Source: Gongronella butleri
Taxonomy: Eukaryota; Mucoromycota; Mucoromycetes; Mucorales; Cunninghamellaceae
Assembly: GCA_025201375.1 (NCBI GenBank)
Contig: JAIWZP010000002.1
Location: forward strand, 124,001 to 188,000
Length of the DNA: 64,000 nucleotides
Direction of reading: 5' to 3'
Shown: piece after piece, positions 35,027-45,898 of the stretch
Layout of the letters: every line of letters begins with the position of its first letter
How positions within the stretch are numbered: the first letter of the stretch is position 1
Program-made: the position numbers and the translations under genes
Notes under the pieces: model-generated
What the model was told of the DNA's origin: nothing
The model's database searches: none
What the model saw: the letters and a program-made list of their open reading frames with translations, nothing else

Positions 35027-36454
35027 AAAGCCAAGAGGGTGGGAAGCTGACACGGATTTCTCTTCCAACAGATTCTCACCGCTGGCGAGATTAGCTCGAC
35101 GGCAGATGAACAAGACCGATTGGGTCGCCCCTGTGCTGATTTAGGCACGGCGGCATCGACGTCTGTGCAGCTTCGTATGGTTCCTGGCGAGGTCGAGCCT
35201 GTGATTCCAAGCGGCGCGCCACCGGTTCGCTTTATTCAGGTCGCGTGTGGCGACACGTTCACTGTGGCGCTGTCTGCGCAGCATCAAATCTACTTTTGGG
35301 GCCATTTCGTTGCAAACGACAAGCCCGTTGTGGGCCAAGACGCAGGCTTTTTTACCCGCCCGCAACTTTATCCTGGCATACACGACAAGCTCCAATTCCG
35401 TGCGATTGCGGCGGGTCTCCACTTTGTCGTTGCGCAGACCATGCGTGGCGAGGTGGTCACCTTTGGCAGCAATGAAACGTGGGCGCTTGGACGGCCGTCT
35501 AGTGAGATGGAAGATACGACAAAGGAAAACGCGTCTGTGCCTGGCTATGTGGTTGATCAAGAACGCAAGGCGCTGCACGGCGTGTCGATCATTGGTGCGG
35601 GCTTCCATCACGCGTTTGCCTATAGCCGCGCTACGGATCAGCTGTGGGCGTGGGGCGGCAACCTGCATCGCCAGACGGGCACTTGCGAAACGACCGATTA
35701 CGTGCTGGAGGCGTGTGTCGTGCCGCGCTTTTGGCCACCCAATACGCATCTTGTGAGCATCACGGGTGGCCGCAATCACTCACTCGCCTTGACCAACACG
35801 GGCCGCGTATATTACTTTGGCTCAGCCATTGGCTGTTTGAGTGGCATGCCTCGTGAGCATGTCGATCAGCTGCGCAACGATCAATTGTGGCTTGCCCCCG
35901 TGGACATTGGCTTGGAAAACGTGAGCAAAGTGGTGTGCGGCATTGATCACAACATGGCCATCACCCAACCCGCGTCAACCAACCCGGCAAAGCATATTCC
36001 CAAGCGCACCGTCGTCGCGTGGGGTGGCAACAATTACTTTGAGCTTGGTCTTGGCCACTGTGACGCGCAAGAAACACCCGTGGCGCTTGTGGAATCATAC
36101 AGCGTGCAAGACATCGCCATTGGCGGCCGCCAATCGTTCATCCTCGGCCATGTGTACACTTCCGTGCCCGAGAAACCCTTCCCCGTCCAAATCTGCAACC
36201 AAGACTTTGTCGACTTTTTCAATTGCGACACCCAACCCGTCCCGCGCCAGATCCTCTCGCTCACCGCCCCCCGCAAGTACAAGCCCATCATGAGCATGAC
36301 CAAGAAGCTCCCGCAAAACACAGATGCAAGCGATGCTTCATTTGTCTACGCCAGCACCACCCACTCCGCGGACGCTACTGGCAGCTCGGAACACTCCAGC
36401 GACACCATCACCGGCAATCAAAATGATGCCAATGCCTCCCAGGCGCAACTTTGA
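34467..36454 (+). CDS. RCC1-repeat (beta-propeller) protein
   Basis: Four exons (34467-34635, 34712-34765, 34828-34985, 35072-36454) give about 587 residues. Repeated blades of the RCC1 type are visible: FIRIAAGGNYFAGLTIDGKILTAG, IQVACGDTFTVALSAQHQIYFWG, FRAIAAGLHFVVAQTMRGEVVTFGSN, LVSITGGRNHSLALTNTGRVYYFGS, KVVCGIDHNMAI and VVAWGGNNYFELGLG. RCC1 itself is the Ran exchange factor (yeast Prp20/Srm1), but many proteins use the fold. Sequence between blades is divergent, and a Ser/Thr/Asn-rich tail of about 100 residues follows the last blade. I therefore assign the fold with confidence but not RanGEF activity. The third intron holds an A-run of about 37. Confidence 0.82.
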
Positions 36455-36608
36455 GCGTGCTCTCATCCAATCACATTATGATAGCAAAAAAAAAAAAAAT
36501 GCGTCAGTTTTTCTTTCTCTCTACCTCTATTTCTTTTTCTCCCCCCCCACCCCTTTTCCGACGCAAAATGCATTTAGTACGAGATCAAAAATAGGAATAA
36601 AATCATGT

Positions 36609-37318
36609 TTACTCGAAAACAGGCGACGCATTGTCATCGTGGTTGGCGTGTTGGGTATTGCGCTTCTTGGAGAATTCAAAGACGTCTGTAACAGACTCCT
36701 TGAAGCATTGGAAATTGTAGTCGATGAGGCCATGCTTTTTGAAATTGTCTTGCCGTAAAAGACAAATCAACACAAGCAAGCTAGAAAATAGGCGGAATGA
36801 GTAGCCGAACGCGTCTTTTTTGTCTTTTTTTCTCACCTGTTAACTTCTCGCATATAAAGCACATTGCCATTGTCCAGCCGGATCAAGCTGGATGCCTCGT
36901 TTTCCGTGGGTGCAGAAGAGTGCTCAACAACAGAAGGTGATTTAAGGGCGTCGTCAAGCGTTGCGGACGCGGTCAAGTCATTGGATTCCGGCGATTGGAC
37001 GACGGTCTGATCGTAATCCTCCAAGGCACGCGTGCCATTGGGCGTAGATGTCTGCGTGCGATCCGTCACTCTAATGGCAACAAGATTAAAAAAAGATGCT
37101 TATGAGTGAATTTTCAACCTCTTTGCGTCGTCATGCATACCCGTAGATGGTCTCAATGTCGATGACGACGTCAATCATGTCGCTGCACAGCTCATACGAC
37201 TGCATATCCACCGGAGAGCTGTCGGTAGCAATGTAGATCTTGGTCAGCGTGTCAAACAAATAGGCCTTGTCGATGCCCGAGTTCTAGAAAGGCGAAAATG
37301 TCAGGGTCACGCCCCTCC

Positions 37319-37354
<36 letters not shown>

Positions 37355-37561
37355 ACCAATCTCTTACCGAGCAAAGCACATTGAGCAGATTTTCCAGCAT
37401 GGGCAGCTCGCGAATGAGCTTTTGGATGATTTTACTGAAAGCCTCATAGATGGAATGGTCGTAGATGCTGGTCAAATAATAAGTCAGGTGGATGTAGTCG
37501 CATTCGGCATCTTGCAATGCATCGCTCATGCGCTGTTGCACGTCGCGCTGTGTGTCTACAT

Positions 37562-37595
<34 letters not shown>

Positions 37596-38086
37596 AAGAC
37601 GCGATGAGACACGCGTTCGCCCCTCAATTTTCTTATCCTTGCTTACCAATTTTGTAATCGTCCGAGAGTCCGTCGACCTTGTGTAAAAGTACCTCAAAGG
37701 TGATGTTGGGGTTGATCTTGTACGCGTTGGTGACAGTGTAAAAGAGGCGATTGAGGGCTTCCGTATAGTCATCCTGCGCGTCAATGACGAAAATGAGCGC
37801 GCCCACAGAGCTGAAGATGTCCAACGAGTCGTACGCAGGATCGAAAAAGTTGATCTGGCCAGGCGTGTCCCAGATCTGAAAGTCAATGAACGAGCGCCTA
37901 TGGAAATCACGCTCCGTGTCAGTCTTTTTTTTTTTTTTTTTTTTTTTTTTGGTCCGCGCCCCTGCTTACGTGACGTCTTCCTTTTGAATCTTGGTTGTGC
38001 TCTCCAGGTAGAGGGTGTCATTTGGCGGCATTTTGCCAAAGACCACGCGCTGAATGCTCGATTTGCCACTCCTGCTCGCGCAAAAT

Positions 38087-38123
<37 letters not shown>

Positions 38124-38421
38124 GACCCAGGCCCTATTTCAAGATGCCGCCTCACTGTACCTCTGTAGCCCCATCAGCAGGATTCTCGGCTTGTCGCTGA
38201 TCGTCATGTCGTCCATAATATCACTAGAACGAGTGTGAAAAAAAAAAAAAAAAAAAATGCGTCAGCACGTTTCAGCAGCAATACTTGCTATAAGTGCGCG
38301 GCACTTGCTTATGGTCCGGATCCGTGGGATGCTGAAATTCATACTAGAGAAGGACAGACGTCAGCATGAGAAAGTTTGACGACACAAAATGTGCCAATAC
38401 CGCCTCCAAGCTTACCTCCAT
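36609..38421 (-). CDS. GTR2: Rag GTPase Gtr2/RagC
   Basis: Nine exons (38416-38421, 38285-38343, 38161-38223, 37970-38071, 37647-37897, 37368-37555, 37141-37283, 36837-37070, 36609-36780) give 405 residues. The GTPase domain shows [18 protein letters not shown] (P-loop), [20 protein letters not shown] and HKVDGLSDD (the HKxD specificity motif of Rags). The C-terminal roadblock domain matches RagC ([41 protein letters not shown]). With a RagA/Gtr1 partner it recruits TORC1 to the vacuole in response to amino acids. An acidic Ser/Thr-rich insert of about 70 residues in exon 8 is unusual. The first exon holds just ATG GAG. Confidence 0.94.
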
Positions 38422-38989
38422 GATATGCGACAAATAAGAAAATAAAAAAAAAGTGGAAAAACGAGAGACCAAGAGACCAAAAAGCGGCAAGCTACCTTTT
38501 ATCAAGCACCACGCCCGAAGTTGCATTTGAAACCCCGTCAGGTTTGCTGTGCCTTTTTTTATGGTGCTGTACGAACGGCATTCAACAGGAGTTTCAAGCA
38601 GGACAAGACCAAAATGCTGGAAAACATGCTCTGTTTGTTTCACGATGCTTATTCTGTGATCATGCACCTATCCGGTTTGGCGAGGAGGGCGTTACGGCAA
38701 GCGTGAAGCGTGTCTTGCTTCTGTTTAAAAAAAAAAATCATAGAACTGTACGTACCTACAGAGCTACAGTACCAATCATTCAGCCGATCAGCCCTGCGTA
38801 TCATACTGTAATCGTGTAATGCACGAAGGCACAATTTTCTTGGTTTTGGATTTTACAGTATGATACACGCAATAACGCAAATGTGGCACGATAAGTTTGA
38901 TCGGCGGGGCATTTTCAAGATCAGTGGACGGAATCTGACGCGCGCCGTCATTTCAATGTACGCCACAGGCCCACAGCGCGTTCCGCTGC
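38422..38989. other. Upstream region of GTR2, no gene
   Basis: Contains the presumed GTR2 promoter and, further on, TACAGTA-type words and AT-rich sequence. No conserved frame was found. Confidence 0.5.
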
Positions 38990-40700
38990 ACAAAAACGTA
39001 CACCAAAAAGCGTGTTTTTAGACTTTGCCGACTTGCTGTACCTCCAGAAAAAAATTACAGCGTACTTGCCCGCAGATGAAAATGCAACACAGCTTAAATT
39101 ACCGTACGCACGGTCCAGTGCTCAAGACCAACCCGCCCGATTTTTTTTGGACTCGAAATGTCGAAAACGCCAAAAACCTCGTATTTGCACTATTTTGCAT
39201 TCTTCTCGCCATCTGCATGGTCAACTCCCGCTCAAAAATAGTGCATCGCATTAAGCGCAAAATTTGCAACAAAAAAGCTTACACCCCCAAAGTGCTACGA
39301 CCACTTTTGAAAAATTCAGGGGTCACTCAGGGGTCACATATTTCAATCTCAGAAAATGCCAAATTTGGGAAATTTCGAACTCCGAGTGATCAATGCATCC
39401 CAAACAGGTAATTCCGACCATTTGCTATTGGCAGACGAAATGCCAGGTTGCCCCAACGTAGGAAAATGCGCAATGAGTGACGCATGAACGGTGATCGACT
39501 GAGAGAAGTGCCTACTTTGGGCAAGATTTTTTTGCAAAAATTTAAGGTTTGACACTTCCAAATTATCGGTACGTAAGTACGTCGATTGCTCCATGGATTT
39601 TTTACAGTATTTTTCATTTTTTTATTTCTTGTTTTGCACACTTTACTGTACATACACGTTTTTTATTACAGTACGTAATTGTGCGCTGTGCGCTGAGTGG
39701 GCTGCAGGCCGGTCAAGAAATGATCGATGCAAAAAGTTCAAAAAACCCAAGCTATCTACTGTAATCGTGCTGCAAGTCATCTTACAGTATTACTGTAAAT
39801 GCTTTGCACCCTGTTTGTTATATAGTAAAACTGCAATACTGTACCTACTGTAAAAATCACATACAGATTTATTACTGTAGACCGGTGTCGAGCAAATCGC
39901 GCTCAAAGATTTTGATGATGAAAAAGTGAATTTTCTCTTGATCGCGTTTTAGGCTTTTAGCCATCCATCGATGAAACTGATCTCATTCGATAGAGATTCG
40001 ACAGCTGCTTACGACACGTTATTTAAAAAAAGCACTGTTGGTTGTTAGTTTTTCCGGTTGTCTCGAGGAAAGTGTGTTTGAAAATCAACAAGTCGTCGAT
40101 GTTTGATCGACTTTTGCAGGCGTGCAAAGTTCGTTCATCGGGCGAGCAAACAACCCCCCGAAAACGACACCAAGGTGGGTCTCTTTGAATCAATGCCGTT
40201 GTTTTCGCCGCGATCCACAAAATATTTCGAAACCCTGTTGTGCTAAAATTAAATGAAAATAACGGCTTTTTGGATTCATCTGCATCACGACCAAGCCGAC
40301 CTCCGGTTTTTCAAAGTTTTTAGGGAAAGAACAACGCCCCGAAATAGCCTACAGTATGATAACATGTACCAGTACCACCGGTACTACAATACGCGTCTCT
40401 TTTCACTTGTAAGTTTTCAGCATCATCGAATAATATGATAGAAATTTGACGCGCCAAAGGCCAAAGCCGAAAATTTGATTTACAGATTACAGTAATGCGA
40501 TATTACAGTATTATCGATTTTCTCGTGAACAGTTCCGATTGACCCCCGGTTTTTACTCGTTTTCTGAGAAGCAAGGTGCCAATACTCTATATCTAAAGGT
40601 ACAAATTTCAGGGCGTTTTGATCATTCGAACATGGCTTCTCATATCGAGTCATCGACCTTTTTACAGTAAAATATTACTGTACGCTTTTTCCAAGGCGCC
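38990..40700. repeat. Old dispersed repeat family, copy 2
   Basis: This copy is collinear with parts of 13037-15360: 'tgtacctccagaaa', 'cttgcccgc', 'gattttttttggactcgaaa', 'gaaaaattcaggggtca', 'ctccgagtgatcaatgcatccc', 'gctgcaagtcatc', 'aagattttgatgatgaaaaag' and 'tttgatcgacttttgca'. It carries many more TACTGTA and TACAGTA words than the other copy. No frame is conserved. Confidence 0.7.
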
Positions 40701-40983
40701 AGGGGGTCTTCTTTCTATGATATGATACTCTCTGTATCATATCATAATCGTGAAATTTCGGTCCATGGATTGCGTGCTCGTCCTTGATCATGCACGCCGA
40801 CACGCGATTAAGCACGCCTTTTCGTCGACATTATGATACAGTAATGCATCACTGTAAAAATTCAGAGATCTGGTTGACCTGGCCTCTGATCAGATTTAAA
40901 AAGAAACAAATAGTCTTTTTTTTTATTCTAAAAACCCCACAAAAAATTATGTACATTGGTGGAAGGGGGAAGGAGAGCGCTTT

Positions 40984-42776
40984 CTATTCGTCCTGATCTT
41001 GTTCATTTTCCTCTCCGTCGTCTTCATTGTCGTCGTCGTCATCCTGATGTTGGTCCTCGGGGAGGTCGTACTCGAAGGCGACGTCCCATCGGGAGCCTGG
41101 GGCGCGTGCACTGACGTACTTGATGAAGCGCATGACGCCCTCGTCGCGCAAAACGATGGACAGCTCATTGTGGCCCGCGGGTGTGGTGAGCAGTGCGCCC
41201 TCCTCATCGGCGGCCTTGTAGACGGCAGCGTCCTCCTCCTCCTCATGAGGCGCCATGTAGCACTCGTAGCCGCCAAATTCGCCGGACTCCCAATCCTCGA
41301 GGGCTTGTTTCATGCGATCACCGGTGGCAGCCATGCACAGGGTGACGTCGAGCACGCCCTGGCCGCGGGTATTGGTGGTGGCGAGCGTGTAATCGTGGCC
41401 GGGGCGGAATCTGCGCGCTTGGCCGCGGTAGCCGAGAGGAAGCAGCTGCGTGACCACGGCGAGCCAGTGGCGGAACGCTTCGCTGGCAAAATTGGCCTCC
41501 AATTCGCTAAATAGCGCCGACGACGTGTCATTGTCTTCATTGTCGTCGTTTTCCGTCTTTTTGTCATCAAGCACCATGTATCGCTGGCGATGAGGCGGAC
41601 CCTGGCACGTCCAACGGCCACGGCGGCCAATGCCATGCGGCATCATCTTGCCTTGACCAAAGCCGTCAGCCTTGTCTGCCTGGTTGATCGCTTGCTGCAG
41701 CTTGGCGGTCCATTCGGGGTTCAAAATCTCTTTGCATTGGATCACAGATTCGTCCAAGAATCGCTCGGCCATCTTTTCCATCATGGACATGTCCAGGTAT
41801 TGCGGGTGCATCCATCCCGCCAATGCCAGTAAGTCGGCCTCCTCCAGACCCTCGGTGGCATCGTCGTCCAATGGCGCGTCGTATTGTGTAAATTTATCGC
41901 TCGAGTCCACCTAGAAATAACATAAAAAAGTGAGTTTTTTTTCATTTTTTTCGGGCTTGAACTACTTGCCTCCTCCTGCAATTGCTCAAGCGACGACTTT
42001 GCAAGATCCTCGTCAGTGGCGTCTGTCGAGTAGCCCGGCTCGCCTTGTTGTGGCACATGGAACCAGCCAGAAATGGAGAGACGGGGCTTGTTTTCGGCGA
42101 CAACCTCCTCGACCGAGTGGAACGAGTGGCCGGGTTGAACGGTGAACATGACGAGCTGGTTCCATTGCGGGGGAATGATGACGGTGGGCTCCGTGGCGGG
42201 GATGCCCTTTTGGATGACGGGGTACAGCTCGAGTGCGCCGCCATCCTTGGGGTCCCAAGGGTCCTCGGGGTCTGTCAGATACAAAATGTACGAGACGCGT
42301 CGCGTGCCAATGACATCGTCGTGGTTCAGCAGGTGGCAGCTGTCATTGTAGCTGTTGATGCTCATGTCCATCTTGGAGCCCGACAATGGGCCCGAATCCG
42401 TGACCGACGACACGAAATCGCGGAATTCTTGCGAATAGATGGCATTGCGCAACTTGAACAGGTGCTCCAGCTGCGCGAGCTCGTCCTTGGGCAAGCCGTC
42501 CAGGTTGGCAAGGTCGCCGGTCTGAAAAACCTTGTAAATGTCGGTTTCCTTGACAGTGAAATGCAAGTTGCTCAGGATTTCCGCGCGCACCTTGCGCAGC
42601 AGATCGTCATTCATGAGCTGGTCAATCTTGCAATACAGATACGGCTGCGACACCTTGAAAGCATTGTGGATCTTGGCCACCGTCTGTTCTTTTAGCAGCT
42701 CCGGGTGGAAATTCACCTTTTGCGACTCGAAGCGCGACTTTTTTGTAGGGCGTTCGTCGGTGTGGGCGGGTGACAT
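40984..42776 (-). CDS. TPA1: Tpa1/OGFOD1-type prolyl 3,4-dihydroxylase
   Basis: Two exons (41970-42776, 40984-41910) encode about 577 residues. The N-terminal double-stranded beta-helix domain has the iron triad: LNHDDVIGTRRVSYILYLTDP supplies H-x-D, and GHSFHSVEEV the distal His, followed by the oxoglutarate-binding RLSISGWF. The C-terminal half matches the second, non-catalytic domain (WMHPQYLDMSMMEKMAERFLDES, RRFRPGHDYTLA). Homologs hydroxylate a proline of ribosomal protein uS12 and affect translation termination. The protein ends in an acidic Asp/Glu/Gln tail. The only frame-keeping splice has a GC donor (GAG|GCAAGT). The start at 42776 is preferred over an upstream Phe-rich in-frame ATG. 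Confidence 0.9.
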
Positions 42777-43109
42777 GGTTAAAAAAAAGTCGGTGGAAAA
42801 AAGAGAGAAAAAGAGAGAGTAAGCAGTAATAAAAGACACGTCAAATGGAAAAGAAAAAAATTTTCATGGCGTGATATGCCCTTTTTTTTTTGTGTGTGTG
42901 TCGCTGGGTGACACAAAAAGGTCCGCTCAAGAGCGCAGGGCTGCCCTTTTTTTTTTGCATGAAATATTGCTGGTCAACTTGTCTTTTACTGGCTTTTTTT
43001 TTTTCTTACCATCACATGTGAATCTCTCTTTTTTTTCCCGTTTGATGTTGACCTTGCGTAGCGCTTCAGATGATCATCGTGATCATCAGTGATCCAGGGC
43101 GCGCCCTTG

Positions 43110-43117
43110 TATATAAA
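43110..43117 (+). promoter_or_regulatory. TATA box of AT-hook gene
   Basis: TATATAAA 72 bp upstream of the ATG at 43182. Confidence 0.5.
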
Positions 43118-43181
43118 AAAAATCAGCCTCTCGTAGCTTGTTTTTGACAATTCGTCTTTTTCTTGGGTGATTTTTTTTCGT

Positions 43182-43751
43182 ATGGATGACCAATTGATAC
43201 GTCGCTTGGTGAGTCAGATGGAGATTCGTGACAGCACAATGATGGTGAAATGGCTAGACGATCAGATCGAGGCGCTTATGGCGTCGTCGGAGCATGATGG
43301 CGGCGGTCGTGCCTTTGAATCTGCGGTTTTGCCGATGCAAGGCACACATGTGGCGACCCATTGCCCGTCTACCTCTGCCGCTGCAGCCGTGGCTACACCA
43401 AAATCGCGCAAAAGGACACGCAGCAGCAACACGCGTCTTGGCTTTTGCGAGCATCCCCAGCATTACGATTATCGTCAAAGCAGCGGTGGCGATTGGCCAT
43501 CGACGGGCGCGTCAGGGTCCAGTATGGCCACGTCGGCAACACCGATCAAGGCGCACCTGCCGCGTCGCGGGCGTCCGCCCAAGGGCATGAGGGCGGCAAA
43601 CCGACAATTGGGCCTGCACGACGTCATCATGACAACCAGGCCTTTACCCAGACGCCTGGCTGCCGTCGTTGGACTGCCCAATTTGTACGTTTGTCTCACG
43701 TGCCTCAAGCGGTCGGATCAAGCTAGGCTGACCACGAAAGAGCGCCATTGA
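43182..43751 (+). CDS. Small AT-hook-containing orphan protein
   Basis: A single exon of 189 codons, beginning MDDQLIRRLVSQMEIRDS. Near residue 130 it has RRGRPPKG, the core of an AT-hook DNA-binding motif. Basic blocks (KSRKRTRSS) look like nuclear localisation signals. The C-terminus has YVCLTCLKRSD, with two cysteines but not a complete zinc finger. Middle regions are Ser/Ala/Thr-rich. A TATA box sits in the expected place. I recognise no family; a nuclear DNA-associated role is inferred only from the AT-hook. Confidence 0.6.
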   Translation: MDDQLIRRLVSQMEIRDSTMMVKWLDDQIEALMASSEHDGGGRAFESAVLPMQGTHVATHCPSTSAAAAVATPKSRKRTRSSNTRLGFCEHPQHYDYRQSSGGDWPSTGASGSSMATSATPIKAHLPRRGRPPKGMRAANRQLGLHDVIMTTRPLPRRLAAVVGLPNLYVCLTCLKRSDQARLTTKERH

Positions 43752-44265
43752 AAACTTTTCTTTTTTTTTTTTTGTCATTTTTAAGGTTTTGAAATAAAAA
43801 AAAAAAAAAGAGCATGTTCATTCAGAAAGGCGGCGATGCGCCAAGCTGTCGTGCCTGCTCCGTTCTCAGAGCGTGCACTCTCAATTGCGCAAATGTCGGA
43901 GAGCCATAAATAGAAGCAATTGTGGTGGCACAAACTCTCAAGTGCAGCCAATTGTGTCTCTACTTTTGGATCTCGATCTACTTGTCATGTTCCCAGATCC
44001 AAAAGTGGGCCAAAGGCCTACATGTCGCAGCTAAAAAAGACACGAATTAAAAACTTGTGAAAATCCATTTAATTCATTTTGCAATACAAGAGGGAGGGCA
44101 AATGCATGATCAAAATATAACCAAAATAGCGCTAAAAACAACCAGAGAGATAGAAAAAAATTGACTGACAATAAACTAAGCTGTGCAAGAAAGGTCTTGC
44201 TAGAGCTCCAAAAAGGGAGCAAAAAGATGCTTGCTGCATCTACTGCTAAACCATGGGTGGAAGAA
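43752..44265. other. 3' region between convergent genes, no gene
   Basis: Convergent downstream sequence of the AT-hook gene and the HSF gene. It holds AATAAA-like words, for example at about 43791-43798, and A/T runs. Nothing else was recognised. Confidence 0.5.
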
Positions 44266-45898
44266 TCATTGCTGGCCCCATTGATCGGGTGAAAGCTGTT
44301 GCATATGATGATCCTTTTCATTTGAATACGTCTTGCCTGACGTATCAAAAGGAAAGGGGCCAATCGTGGATTCATCCATAGGTGTGAATGGACTTGTCGC
44401 GTGTGCGGCTATGATAGCAATAAAAAAAAAAATGAATATTTGCAAAGGCATCATTTAAAGCATGAGAAGAGAACGATGCACACTTACTAAAGGGCAAAGC
44501 ATTGTGTCTAATGCGCAAAATCAGCTCACTGACCTCTATGGCAAGCAAAAATGGGGTTGGCGAGTGAGACAAAAATCAACAAACAAACAAGACTTGGATG
44601 GTCAAATATGATGAGAGCGCGCTGCACGTGGAAAAAGAAAAAAGATTTCCTCCCTCGTTTTCTTTTTTTTTTTTTTAAAAAAAAAAAAAACAACGTTTTC
44701 GCACTTCAAAGGTGGATCATTTGCCCTGACGCGTGAAACGAGGGCGTTTCATACCAGGAAAAGAAAGATGTCCATCATTCCGAAAGGCAGTCAGAAGCTG
44801 AATAAGATGATTGACGGCCTAAAGATATGCAAAAAAAAAAGGGGGGGGAAAGGAGTGAGCAAGGAGATGAGTAATGTGACCCGTGGGCAACAGGGAGGTG
44901 AGAGTTTAAAAAATTGTGTCATACGTGCTGCTGGGTCACGACGCATTTCTTGAGTTGAGCCACTTCCATGTCCAATTGCGACGAGCGATCAGTGAGAATG
45001 GTGATTTGGCGCTGCAATGCCACAAAATCATCCGTGGTGACGGGCGATCGTGCGGGTTCCAGCAAGGGCGGCAGCGATGATGATGACGGCGAGTCATTCA
45101 TGTAGTCGTTTGTAGCGCGCAAAAGATCGGGTATGGGTGGAATGGCAAAAGATGACTGAGATACCAGCGGCGGCGGACGAGCAACAGCATTGTCGGTGCC
45201 ATTGGTCATGGACACGCCACATAGCGGTGTGGGCGTCGCCTCTGCGACATCCTCTTGCTCAGGGTTACCTGATGCTCGACTGGATCGCTTCAGCTTGCGC
45301 CGGATTTTGTGCAGATTCTGCCCATTGCGATCAAAAAACAAGTGCTGAAACTCACATGACCCGTGGGGTATTTGGTCGGTATAGTTGGCAGAATCTTGCA
45401 CCTTGTGGAAGCCATAGACTAAGAAAGTGAAGGCGGATTTAAAGCTCCAGGTCTCATGGCAATTGCTAAACATGGTGTTTCCTTGGCGGATCCATGGACG
45501 AATGATGATGGAGCGCGCCCCCCGATTCATGCATTAGGCGACTTACTGTTCAATTGGCGCACAAAACTAGGCCAATTGCTATGTCGAAAATACTGAGGAA
45601 GCACGCTTTTGCAAAATTCAGGGATATCATATACGCAAAAGCGCTGGCCGCACGCCGACCAGTTGATAAGGTTCGCAATGCTGTGATTGTTGACCATTCT
45701 AAAAACCATTCAATTGAAGGTGACACCAGAGCATCAGTATGGATGAGGGGGAAGTGGGCAAAAATGAGGTTTTTTTTCGCTTTACGAGAACAATTTGGCC
45801 ACAAACGTGGGGACCGACTTTGACTCGACGCGGAAAATCATTGTTTCTTTGGGTTGTGCGACTTCGTCATTGCTGCCTCCTTGTTGGCGAGCCGACAT
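44266..45898 (-). CDS. Heat shock factor (HSF) family transcription factor
   Basis: Six exons (45786-45898, 45547-45698, 44925-45418, 44755-44818, 44488-44535, 44266-44408) give about 337 residues. The HSF DNA-binding domain is clear: VPTFVAKLFSMVNNHSIANLI, NWSACGQRFCVYD, LPQYFRHSNWPSFVRQLN and YGFHKVQD. Where most HSFs have LNM before YGFHK, this model reads LNI. A heptad region (FVALQRQITILTDRSSQLDMEVAQL) suits trimerisation, and the tail is acidic and aromatic. The 64- and 48-nt exons 4 and 5 were accepted because every phase closes. Such factors bind nGAAn arrays and drive stress genes; yeast Hsf1, Skn7 and Sfl1 are all members, and I cannot choose among them. Confidence 0.88.

Noticed and set aside
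35141..35779. 212-codon minus-strand frame opposite the RCC1-type gene
   Set aside because: The plus strand has clear RCC1 blades; the opposite frame shows none and is a codon-bias shadow.
34467..36454. Naming the RCC1-repeat protein as the Ran exchange factor
   Set aside because: The fold is clear, but blade sequences are too divergent to assign RanGEF activity by eye.
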